A DNA stretch of 6,080 nucleotides from Odoribacteraceae bacterium (GTDB lineage: Bacteria > Bacteroidota > Bacteroidia > Bacteroidales > Marinifilaceae): assembly GCA_031259905.1 (NCBI GenBank), contig JAIRKS010000125.1:1-6080 (forward strand), given 5' to 3'. Positions 1-6,080 of this stretch are shown one piece after another. Within the stretch, counting starts at the first letter, position 1, and every line of letters starts with the position of its first letter. Both the position numbers and the translations under genes were made by a program. The notes beneath the pieces were generated by a model. The model saw only the letters and a program-made list of their open reading frames with translations, had not been told where the DNA came from and ran no database searches.

Positions 1-10
1 AAACAAAATG

Positions 11-94
11 TACTCGAGGCGGGAATCGAACCCGCACGACCGCGATGGTCACGGGATTTTAAGTCCCGCGTGTCTACCATTCCACCACTCGAGC
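11..94 (-). tRNA. tRNA-Leu (anticodon UAA)
   Basis: This is a class II tRNA that reads UUA leucine codons. Reading the minus strand from 94, the acceptor arm GCTCGAG pairs with CTCGAGT near the 3' end, leaving a G1-U72 wobble and discriminator A73 at position 11. The anticodon stem CGGGA/TCCCG encloses loop CTTAAAA, which places anticodon TAA at 61-59. A long variable arm (GACC pairing with GGTC, 50-38) is typical of leucine tRNAs. The T arm is GCGGG, loop TTCGATT, CCCGC (35-19). The 3' CCA is not encoded (the trailer reads CAT...), so it must be added by the CCA-adding enzyme. All expected arms are intact, and the D-arm region (GTGGAATGGTAGACAC) looks like that of other tRNA-Leu(UAA). It lies about 107 bases downstream of the GH43 gene on the same strand. 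Confidence 0.97.
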
Positions 95-112
95 AATTTT
101 GTTAAGAGCACG

Positions 113-147
113 CGCGAGGGGTGTTGTTATGGCGTGTGCCCCTCGCG
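113..147. repeat. inverted repeat with 9-bp arms between GH43 and the tRNA
   Basis: CGCGAGGGG (113-121) and CCCCTCGCG (139-147) are perfect reverse complements separated by 17 bases. In a plus-strand RNA, extra G-U pairs (112/148, 122/138, 123/137, 124/136) would lengthen the stem to about 13 pairs, whereas a minus-strand RNA would form only the nine-pair stem. No clean T tract follows on either strand (minus CGTGCTCTTAAC; plus TTACCGGCGTC). It could be a transcript-stabilising or processing hairpin in the tRNA leader, or part of a two-sided terminator. Only the structure itself is certain. Confidence 0.45.
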
Positions 148-157
148 TTACCGGCGT

Positions 158-165
158 CAAAAGTA
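158..165 (-). promoter_or_regulatory. possible Bacteroidetes -7 box for the tRNA-Leu gene
   Basis: The minus strand reads TACTTTTG here, which fits the Bacteroidetes -7 consensus TAnnTTTG. It lies 63 bases before the first base of the tRNA and would allow the tRNA to be transcribed independently of the sugar operon. No TTG-type -33 element is seen at the usual distance upstream; that region is instead covered by the perfect palindrome at 178-193. An eight-base match with four fixed A/T positions can arise by chance in an A/T-rich gap, so the call is weak. Confidence 0.27.
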
Positions 166-177
166 GTAATAAATATC

Positions 178-193
178 GAATCCGCGCGGATTC
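178..193 (-). terminator. 16-bp perfect palindrome, possible operon terminator
   Basis: GAATCCGC is followed directly by its reverse complement GCGGATTC, beginning 7 bases after the GH43 stop codon. As RNA it could form a 6-bp stem with a GCGC loop, followed on the minus strand by the T-rich stretch GATATTTATTACTACTTTTG. This position and make-up suit a weak intrinsic terminator at the end of the glycoside hydrolase operon. The stem is short and the T tract is interrupted. Because a perfect palindrome is also typical of an operator, and this one lies where a -33 element would sit for the candidate tRNA promoter, a protein-binding site is a reasonable alternative. Confidence 0.35.
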
Positions 194-200
194 TTCCTGT

Positions 201-1316
201 TTAGCGGAATATCTCGTTGATGTCCCAACGATCGTGCCACTTCAGCACGGGCAGGCCGTTCTCGAAGAGCACGGGTAGCCAGATGTAGCGCGCGTCCACC
301 GGGCGTCGCGGCGTCCACCGGTCGGCCATGAATATAAACGCGTTCTTCTTCCCGGCGACGGGGAGAATGTAGGTGCCCTGGGAGCGGAACGTCAGGTTGG
401 CCTCCTCGCCGACGCAGGGATTCGGGTATTCCGTCCAGGGTCCCCAAATGTTGTCGGCGACGTGCAGTCGTGCCGCGTTGGGTGCCCAGCCGGTACACCC
501 GGAGGTGATCATGAAATACTTCCCGTCCTTCTTGAAGATCGCCGGGGCCTCGTTGTGCCCACCGGGCGCGACGCGGGTATATCGCCCGGTGTGCGAGAGG
601 TAATCGTCGGACAACTCGGCGACGTGCAGCGTCAGGTTCTCCTCCGAGGCGTAGATGTGGTATGCCTTCCCGTCATCGTCGACGTAGAGCGTCATGTCGC
701 GGGACATCTGCCCTCCCTCGAAGTCACGGCGCGTGAACATGCCGTCGTTGGTGGCCTTTCTCCATTCGTCGGTCCACCATTTGGGGAAGTCGGCGGGCAC
801 GAGCGTATCGCGTCGTTGTTCTTCGGTCATGTTCTCCGGCCAGAGCCCGGCGCAGGGGCGGTAGGAGCGCAGGAAGGTGTAGGGGCCGGTGACGCGATCA
901 CTGACGGCGATGCCGACACGGGCGGCAGAGTAGCCGCGGCGGAATAACTCGAGGTGGAAGTACATGACGAACTTGCCGGTCTTCTTGTTGTAGATGACCT
1001 TCGGGCGTTCGATGACGCATCCTTCCCGGATGTCCGACGCGGTGTCCTTCGCGACGGGAAGGGCGACTCCCTCGTTGGTCCACGAGGCGAGGTCGCGGGA
1101 GGAGTAACAGGTGACGCCGACCCACGCGGCGCTCGATCGTTCGCCCTTGTGTTCGCCGAACCAGTAGTAGGTGTTGTCGTGGTAGAGTATCCCGCCGCCG
1201 TGCGCGTTGACGTGTGTTCCCTGGTTGTCCTGCCAGATTTCTCCCGGGACGATGATCGCGGGGATGGAGCGGCAGGAGGCGGCGAGGAGGGCGATGATGA
1301 AAATGTAATGGTTCAT
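201..1316 (-). CDS. GH43 glycoside hydrolase, exo-beta-1,3-galactanase-like, probable lipoprotein
   Basis: A 371-residue five-bladed beta-propeller hydrolase of family GH43. A signal peptide (residues 1-14) ends at a lipobox-like LLAASC with Cys15, so the protein is probably lipid-anchored. The start motif HVNAHGGGI (35-43) followed by TYYWFGEH (49-56) is that of the galactan 1,3-beta-galactosidase branch of GH43, in which the usual catalytic-base Asp near the N-terminus is missing. Candidate active-site residues, matched by motif to characterised exo-beta-1,3-galactanases, are Glu103 (VIERPKVIYN), Glu256 (GHNEAPAIF, proposed general acid) and Gln313 (FRSQGTYILP, in place of the base). An insertion around 152-203 (with GLWPEN and a Trp/Arg-rich stretch) sets it apart from the shortest members and may indicate another subfamily such as GH43_34, so specificity for the beta-1,3-galactan backbone is inferred. 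An arabinofuranosidase or other galactosidase is possible. The start is 12 bases after the GH2 stop with no Shine-Dalgarno. It is the last gene of the operon. Confidence 0.9.
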   Translation of the reverse strand: MNHYIFIIALLAASCRSIPAIIVPGEIWQDNQGTHVNAHGGGILYHDNTYYWFGEHKGERSSAAWVGVTCYSSRDLASWTNEGVALPVAKDTASDIREGCVIERPKVIYNKKTGKFVMYFHLELFRRGYSAARVGIAVSDRVTGPYTFLRSYRPCAGLWPENMTEEQRRDTLVPADFPKWWTDEWRKATNDGMFTRRDFEGGQMSRDMTLYVDDDGKAYHIYASEENLTLHVAELSDDYLSHTGRYTRVAPGGHNEAPAIFKKDGKYFMITSGCTGWAPNAARLHVADNIWGPWTEYPNPCVGEEANLTFRSQGTYILPVAGKKNAFIFMADRWTPRRPVDARYIWLPVLFENGLPVLKWHDRWDINEIFR

Positions 1317-1328
1317 GTGAGAGAAGTA

Positions 1329-3758
1329 TTAAGGGTGAATATCTATGGTGATTTCAGCGGCTTGCAGCCAGGGGGAGAAGAACGCGAGGCGGGCCTTGCC
1401 CTCGCCGGTGGCCTGCACGTACGCGACGAGGCGACCGAGGTAGAGGCGGTGTGAATGGTCCCGCTGGTTGCTCGTGTCTTGGTTATTGCTATTTTCCAGG
1501 CCGAGTAGTCTCGCGGGGCCTTCGATGAAGCAGGTGATCTCGTTATCGGCCAAGAAGACGGGGATGCCCTGCTCGTCGACGACTTGAAGGGTGACGATCG
1601 CGATGCCTTTGTTGTTGATCACGGTATGATCCGTGGTGGCTACCAGGGCGAAGGGGCGTCCGGAGGATTGTATGGCGTGACGGACAATCTCGCGATCCGA
1701 GTCATCGAGCCCGATGACCTCCAGTTTGCCGGGGCGATAAGGAACGTCCCAGGAGATGACGCCCGTGTTGTTATCGCGGGGTTTCGTCTCCCCGACGGTT
1801 TGGCCGTTGAGCAGCAAGCGGGCCTTGGCCGCGTTGGTATACGCGACGACACGAACGTTTTGTCCATCGCGGTAGTTCCACGAGGGCCAGGCGTCGATAG
1901 AGGGAGAGCGTTCGCGGGGAGAGGCGATGTAGGTGCCGAGGTATGCGACGGGTTCCGTCACCCAGAGGGAGCGGCGGAAGTGACCGCGCGGCTTGATGTT
2001 CCCACCAAAGTCTAACATTCCCGAGTAAAAGCCGCGGGAGGGCCAGCGCCCGGACTCGCCGAGGTAGTCGATGCCCGTCCAGACGAATTGCCCGAAGACA
2101 TGTTCGTTAGCGGTGACCGCTTTCCAGGCGTCGAGATTGTTGCTGGTCTCGCTGCCGAAGATGATCCGGGTGGGGTACTTCTCGTGATCGGAGCGGTAGC
2201 GGCTCTCGGTGTAATTATAACCGGTGATGTCCAGCGCCCCGGGATACTCCGTCTCGTTGGACATGGCGACACCGGCGAGGCCCGCGGTGACGGGTCGCGA
2301 GGGATCGTTCCATTTCACGATGGCGACGAGCCGTTTGGCGATTGCCCCGAGACGGTTGGCGTCGGGAGCATCCTTCTTGTACCCGCCATACATCGGTTGG
2401 GTGAAGTCGCTATTATTCCCGTCGAGGATGGGATGCGAGTAGGGATCGTTGGGATAATCCACCTCGTTACCGATACTCCAGGCGAAGATAGAGGGGTGAT
2501 TGCGGTCGCGTCGCACCATGTCGGCGAGGTCTTGCTCTCCCCACTCTTTGAAGATATCGAAAGACCCCTGGTGACCCGGCGTTCCGACATTCCACCCGGC
2601 GATCCACTTGTTTTTCGGGAACTCCCACTCGTCGTAAGCCTCGTCGAGAACGAGAATACCGAGCTCGTCACAGAGGTCGTAGAGCACGGGAGCCTGCGGG
2701 TTATGGCTTGTTCGTATAGCGTTCGTCCCGATCTCTTTCAGGGTTTGCAACCTTTGTTTCCATACTTCTCGCGGCACGGCCGCCCCGAGCACGCCGGCGT
2801 CGTGGTGTATACACACGCCTTTCATTTTCATCCATCGTCCGTTCAAGGCGAAACCCTTGTCGGGGTCGAAGGTAAAGCGACGGAATCCCGTGGTGGTAGA
2901 GGATTGGTCGATCACTTTTCCGTCCTGGTACACGGTCGTTTTCAACGTGTAAAGGTGCGGGTGTTCGGTATCCCAGAGTAGGGGGGCTTTTACCTTCAAG
3001 TTGACGGGGACGATATTCTGTCCGGGTCGCGCGGTGATGTTACTCGTGGCACTCGCGACTTTCTTCCCTTCCGGCGAGAAGAGTTCATGAGTTATCTTCA
3101 GGGCGTTGTTGTTCGTCCCGTTCTCGATTTCTGCCTGGACGTACAAAGTAGCTTGCTTCTCGCTCACGTTCACCGGGTACGCGAAGATCCCGTGCGTGGT
3201 AATGTGCGTGGGGGTGGCGTACACGATCCAGACGTCGCGGTAGATTCCCGACCCGGTGTACCAGCGGGAGTCGGCGCTTTGGGCATGATCGACGCGCACG
3301 GCGATGACGTTGTTCTTCCCGAACTCGACGTGGGGAGTGACGTCTAACGCGAAGGATATATACCCGTTCGGACGCGCGCCGACCAGGTGTCCGTTAAGGA
3401 ATACCTTGCTCCGGTTGTAAACGCCCTCGAAATAGAGGTAGACCTTTTCACCCTTTTTTTCTTCCGGTATCGAAATGATTTTCCTGTACCACCCGATGCC
3501 GCCGGGTAGGAAGCCGGTGCAGGAGGCTTGGTCGGGACTCAAGTTCCCCTCGACGCTCCAGTCGTGCGGCAGGTCGACCGTTCGCCACCGGCTCGCGTTA
3601 AACCCCGGGTCGGCGGCGTCGTGCATGTCGCCGAGGGAGAATTGCCACTTGTCGTTGATCCGTTCGGGCTGCCCGAAGGAGACCTGCGAGTAGAGTTTGC
3701 CGCTCGTTCCCGCGAGCAGGGCCGCGAGAATCATCATTTTTAAAACGTGTGATTTCAT
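1329..3758 (-). CDS. GH2 glycoside hydrolase, beta-galactosidase type, secreted
   Basis: An 809-residue retaining beta-glycosidase of family GH2, most likely a periplasmic exo-beta-galactosidase. A signal peptide spans about residues 1-24. Next come the jelly-roll sugar-binding domain (about 30-180, with VDLPHDWSVEG and TGSGIYRDVWI), an Ig-like domain (about 183-292) and a TIM barrel (about 293-605, with RTSHNPQAP and LVLDEAYDEW). The general acid/base is Glu432 in AWSIGNEVD and the nucleophile is Glu537 in IIFGSETSN. After the barrel lie a DUF4982-type domain (about 622-690) and a second Ig-like GH2 C-terminal domain (about 705-809, with VVDEQGIPVFLADNEITC). The architecture is complete and typical of Bacteroidetes GH2 enzymes in polysaccharide-utilisation loci. 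It starts 18 bases after the GH105 gene and ends 12 bases before GH43. From its partners I infer that it removes galactose from arabinogalactan side chains, but GH2 also includes beta-glucuronidases, mannosidases and others, and substrate cannot be read reliably from motifs. Confidence 0.93.
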   Translation of the reverse strand: MKSHVLKMMILAALLAGTSGKLYSQVSFGQPERINDKWQFSLGDMHDAADPGFNASRWRTVDLPHDWSVEGNLSPDQASCTGFLPGGIGWYRKIISIPEEKKGEKVYLYFEGVYNRSKVFLNGHLVGARPNGYISFALDVTPHVEFGKNNVIAVRVDHAQSADSRWYTGSGIYRDVWIVYATPTHITTHGIFAYPVNVSEKQATLYVQAEIENGTNNNALKITHELFSPEGKKVASATSNITARPGQNIVPVNLKVKAPLLWDTEHPHLYTLKTTVYQDGKVIDQSSTTTGFRRFTFDPDKGFALNGRWMKMKGVCIHHDAGVLGAAVPREVWKQRLQTLKEIGTNAIRTSHNPQAPVLYDLCDELGILVLDEAYDEWEFPKNKWIAGWNVGTPGHQGSFDIFKEWGEQDLADMVRRDRNHPSIFAWSIGNEVDYPNDPYSHPILDGNNSDFTQPMYGGYKKDAPDANRLGAIAKRLVAIVKWNDPSRPVTAGLAGVAMSNETEYPGALDITGYNYTESRYRSDHEKYPTRIIFGSETSNNLDAWKAVTANEHVFGQFVWTGIDYLGESGRWPSRGFYSGMLDFGGNIKPRGHFRRSLWVTEPVAYLGTYIASPRERSPSIDAWPSWNYRDGQNVRVVAYTNAAKARLLLNGQTVGETKPRDNNTGVISWDVPYRPGKLEVIGLDDSDREIVRHAIQSSGRPFALVATTDHTVINNKGIAIVTLQVVDEQGIPVFLADNEITCFIEGPARLLGLENSNNQDTSNQRDHSHRLYLGRLVAYVQATGEGKARLAFFSPWLQAAEITIDIHP

Positions 3759-3776
3759 GATCGTATGAGTGTAGAG

Positions 3777-6011
3777 TTAATACGCGTGATCTTTCGGGAA
3801 AGGTTTCCCGCTCCATGCTTTTTCCTGTGTTGATTTTTGCGCCGGGGAGGTCCAAAAGGAGTGGTCGGCGGGCAATCCCAGCGGGAGAAAGACCTCGGAG
3901 GTGAGATACAGGCTGCCGTTATTGGTATACCAGTCAGCGAGGTCGGGCTGGTGTCCCGCGAAGCCAAGTTGCAGGAATCCTCCCGCGTTGAAGTTGCCCT
4001 CGACGGAAAACATACGCTTCATCACGTGCGTGAGCACGTGCCTGACCTGCCCCTCCGGTAATTCATCCGGCAACATGCCTCTCCACGCCATCAGCGCCAA
4101 TGGCTGGAACACGCCCAGCCGGTATGTCATCGAGCGTCCGAACACGGGGAACGTTCCTTCGGGGGAGACAAAGCGTTCCAGGATCATCCCGTAGCGTTGC
4201 ATCCGTTTCCGGGCGGTTTCCAGGTTTCTTGCCGCCGACCTGTTGCGTTGTTGCAGTACCTGGAGCACCTGCACGTACATCGGCTGGATGACGTAACTAT
4301 TGTAATAGTCGAATGCGAAACGTTGCCCGTCCGCGTACCACCCGTCGCCCACGTACCATTCCTCTATCTTCCGGAGGGCGCTGGAGATCCTGTACATGTC
4401 GGGGTGCGCGTCCACGGATAGGAGGAACGTCTCGATCGTTGCCGAGAAGAGCAGCCAGTTCGTGTACGGCGGGTCCACGCGGCGCAATTGACTAAACTCC
4501 TCGATGTAGCGTTGTTTTGTCAACTTGTCCAGCGGCTGCCAGAGCTGTTCCGGTGCACGGAGGAAGCTACTCGCGATATAAGCGGCGTCGACCAGCGGCT
4601 GGCCCTCCTTCCGCCACAATAGATAGTCGGGGCTGGCGGGATCGACGGCATGAGTATAGCTCTTCAACGCCCACTCGCGGAGCTGGCGGCGTTGCACACC
4701 CTCCGGCGTGTTGTCGTCCGGGAGCGATAGCCACGGGGCGATACCGTCCATTAATCGTCCGAAGCACTCCATGTAAGTCACCCGCCGGTCGCGACCGTCC
4801 CACGTGGGACTTAACTCTACCTCCATTGTTTTGCTCAGTTCTCCCCGGCTCATCTTCTCGAGCACTGGGGCAGCGATCTTGTAGGCGAGTTTCGTCCAGT
4901 AGAGGCGATCGTCAACGTACCGCACCATCTCCGAGGCGGCCAGGAGAAACGCTCCCACGCCGAAGTCGGCCGTTGTCGTGGGTTCGACGTTGTGCTGGTC
5001 TGCCCGTTCGCCGATGGGTTGGACGAAGCCCACTCTCCCGTCGGCTTGCAGCGCGACATTCGTCAGGTAGTCCCAGGCTTTTTCCACCACGGGGTGATAG
5101 AGGTCTCTCTCGAGGAGATCATTATTGATACCCCACAGCAGACCGTACGTGAAGAAGGCAGTACCGCTTGTCTCGTACCCCGGCGCCTGATACGCATCCA
5201 GGACACTTCTCGTCCAGTAGCCTTCCGGCTGCTGGGCCTTCTTCAAGGCCACGGCCATCGAGCGGAACACCTGGATGTACTCGTCCCGGTGCGCGTCGGT
5301 TGCCGGCAGATCTTGCAACACCTTTGCCAGCCCGGCCAGTACCCAGCCGTTGCCTCGTGCCCAGAAGTCTTTCGCTCCCGACCGGGTCTTATGCCTAGGG
5401 TACACGTAGCGAGCGTCCCGGAAGAAAAGGCCGCTCGCCTCGTCATACATTAAGTTCTTCGCGAAGGTGAAGTATTCGTGTAGCTTTTCCAGGTAGCGTT
5501 CGTTCCCGGTCACCTTGTACAGCTTGGTCATTACCGGCATCACCATGTAAAGGCCGTCGGCCCACCACCAGTACCCGTTTTCCGGTCTGGACATCTGGTA
5601 CTCCATGACCTCCCGTGCACGGGCGATCTTCTTCTTGTCTGGGGCGAGTTGATAGAGGTCGATGTAGGTTTGGAAGCAGGTTTGCCAGTCGCCAAACATC
5701 ACGTGTACGTCCGTCTCCCCGTAGGAAGATTTCCATTCTTCCCGGCGGTCGGATTTTGCACCCTTCCACTCGTTCGCCCCTGCCCATTGTTCGGAATAGC
5801 GGCGATAGTCCTCTCGCCCGGTGACCTCGTAAGCGGCCATGTTTCCCGTGTGATAGGCGGCTTGATGCCAGAAGGCGTTCCCCGGCAGCGGGTTTGTTTG
5901 TTGCCAGTAATTGTTGGCTTTCTCAATGATGGCGATGACATCTGCCCTGTTCTGCGCTTGTAACGCGACCGGCAGGAGCACGCCGAGTAACAGTGAATAG
6001 AATTGTTTCAT
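3777..6011 (-). CDS. GH105-DUF2264 (GH154) fusion: unsaturated glucuronyl hydrolase plus beta-glucuronidase-type domain
   Basis: A 744-residue secreted protein carrying two catalytic-type (alpha/alpha) barrel domains. A signal peptide ends near Ala19 (VALQA, then Q). Residues about 20-366 form a full GH105 domain: WWWADGLYMVMP (148-159) contains Asp152, the expected catalytic residue, and FWARGNGWVLAGL (216-228) and YETSGTAFF (279-287) are further family motifs. GH105 enzymes hydrolyse 4,5-unsaturated uronic acids produced by polysaccharide lyases. Residues about 368-744 match DUF2264: TYMECFGRLMDGIAPWL (412-428), FDYYNSYVIQPMY (567-579), GHQPDLADWYTNNGSLYL (686-703) and FLPLGLPADHSFW (708-720). 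From memory, DUF2264 corresponds to GH154, founded on a Bacteroides thetaiotaomicron beta-glucuronidase (BT3677) acting on arabinogalactan. Single-domain versions of each half are usual; here they join with almost no linker. The start follows an upstream stop by 12 bases, with no Shine-Dalgarno. Domain calls are firm, but activity of the second half and substrate are inferred. Confidence 0.92.
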   Translation of the reverse strand: MKQFYSLLLGVLLPVALQAQNRADVIAIIEKANNYWQQTNPLPGNAFWHQAAYHTGNMAAYEVTGREDYRRYSEQWAGANEWKGAKSDRREEWKSSYGETDVHVMFGDWQTCFQTYIDLYQLAPDKKKIARAREVMEYQMSRPENGYWWWADGLYMVMPVMTKLYKVTGNERYLEKLHEYFTFAKNLMYDEASGLFFRDARYVYPRHKTRSGAKDFWARGNGWVLAGLAKVLQDLPATDAHRDEYIQVFRSMAVALKKAQQPEGYWTRSVLDAYQAPGYETSGTAFFTYGLLWGINNDLLERDLYHPVVEKAWDYLTNVALQADGRVGFVQPIGERADQHNVEPTTTADFGVGAFLLAASEMVRYVDDRLYWTKLAYKIAAPVLEKMSRGELSKTMEVELSPTWDGRDRRVTYMECFGRLMDGIAPWLSLPDDNTPEGVQRRQLREWALKSYTHAVDPASPDYLLWRKEGQPLVDAAYIASSFLRAPEQLWQPLDKLTKQRYIEEFSQLRRVDPPYTNWLLFSATIETFLLSVDAHPDMYRISSALRKIEEWYVGDGWYADGQRFAFDYYNSYVIQPMYVQVLQVLQQRNRSAARNLETARKRMQRYGMILERFVSPEGTFPVFGRSMTYRLGVFQPLALMAWRGMLPDELPEGQVRHVLTHVMKRMFSVEGNFNAGGFLQLGFAGHQPDLADWYTNNGSLYLTSEVFLPLGLPADHSFWTSPAQKSTQEKAWSGKPFPKDHAY

Positions 6012-6023
6012 GGTATGATTTAT

Positions 6024-6080
6024 TTATGGGTTAATGCGAAATATCGTAAGCGAGTAAGGGGGCAGGACAACCCGTGAGAG
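6024..6080 (-). CDS. 3' end of an upstream gene, possible alpha-L-arabinofuranosidase (partial)
   Basis: The minus strand from the window edge reads 18 codons and then TAA at 6026-6024. The encoded tail, LSRVVLPPYSLTIFRINP, matches the way many clan-A arabinofuranosidases (GH51) and related enzymes end: a final beta-sandwich strand with the pattern LPPYS followed by alternating hydrophobic residues. The other two minus frames are also open over this short length but give no recognisable pattern. The 12-base gap to the next start equals the spacing of the other gene pairs, which supports an operon gene ending here. Only 18 residues are visible, so GH51 is a suggestion; GH30, GH79 or another enzyme with the same terminal sandwich would also fit. 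Confidence 0.55.
   Translation of the reverse strand, partial: LSRVVLPPYSLTIFRINP

Noticed and set aside
11..94. G1-U72 wobble at the end of the tRNA acceptor stem, seemingly a defect.
   Set aside because: As I recall it, the E. coli tRNA-Leu(UAA) has the same G1-U72 pair with A73, so this appears to be a normal feature of the isoacceptor rather than a sign of a pseudogene.
95..200. Possible attachment site or mobile-element insertion beside the tRNA gene.
   Set aside because: No integrase, no direct repeat of the tRNA 3' end and no other mobile-element sign is present in the window. The sugar genes also lie on the 5' side of the tRNA, whereas most integrations use the 3' end.
1989..2000. 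GGNIKPR (residues 585-591) in the GH2 protein looks like the N-x-K motif of beta-glucuronidases.
   Set aside because: In E. coli beta-glucuronidase the motif precedes a further RDRKPK segment; here KPR aligns better with that later KPK position. The spacing from the nucleophile is also shorter (about 50 versus about 62 residues), so it is not good evidence for glucuronidase activity.
2088..2981. A 297-codon open frame on the plus strand, antisense to the GH2 gene.
   Set aside because: It mirrors the third positions of a GC-rich gene whose GH2 domains and catalytic residues are unmistakable. The antisense product has no recognisable motif or composition typical of a protein.
4517..5128. A 203-codon plus-strand open frame rich in Arg, Ser and Pro opposite the GH105-DUF2264 gene.
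   Set aside because: Its low-complexity Arg/Ser/Pro make-up is typical of out-of-frame reading of GC-rich coding DNA, and it lies wholly inside a gene with firm domain evidence.
1..6080. CRISPR arrays, insertion sequences, riboswitches or a new defence system.
   Set aside because: No regularly spaced repeats, transposase, terminal inverted repeats or conserved riboswitch core were seen. Almost the whole window is accounted for by glycoside hydrolase genes and a tRNA.

Overview
This window looks like part of a polysaccharide-utilisation operon from a fairly GC-rich member of the Bacteroidales (a gut-type Bacteroidetes; genus not determinable from the sequence). The reasons are the closely packed run of secreted glycoside hydrolases, the lack of Shine-Dalgarno sequences before every start, the short A/T/C-rich gaps between genes, and a possible Bacteroidetes-type TAnnTTTG -7 box. 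Every gene reads on the minus strand, so the operon runs from right to left.

In transcription order the layout is as follows. (1) 6080-6024 holds the last 18 codons of a gene cut by the window edge; its PPYS-type C-terminus resembles an alpha-L-arabinofuranosidase. (2) 6011-3777 encodes a 744-residue secreted protein with an N-terminal GH105 unsaturated glucuronyl hydrolase and a C-terminal DUF2264 domain (family GH154, beta-glucuronidase-type). (3) 3758-1329 encodes an 809-residue secreted GH2 enzyme of the beta-galactosidase type. (4) 1316-201 encodes a 371-residue probable lipoprotein of family GH43, related to exo-beta-1,3-galactanases. The gaps are 12, 18 and 12 bases, so the genes are almost certainly co-transcribed. 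The operon promoter and any SusC/SusD pair lie outside the window. (5) 200-95 is a short intergenic stretch with two inverted repeats and a possible promoter. (6) 94-11 is a tRNA-Leu(UAA) gene.

Taken together, the enzymes suggest a substrate: type II arabinogalactan or arabinogalactan protein, such as gum arabic-like glycans. These have a beta-1,3-galactan backbone with beta-1,6-galactan side chains, decorated with arabinose and capped with glucuronic acid that is often rhamnosylated. The partial upstream gene would remove arabinose. The GH105-DUF2264 fusion could remove both unsaturated glucuronate (left by a rhamnose-glucuronate lyase) and intact glucuronate caps. GH2 would trim galactose side chains and GH43 would shorten the backbone. 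This pathway is inferred from family membership and is not shown by the sequence alone. The most noteworthy item is the compact fusion of two glucuronate-removing domains in one polypeptide.
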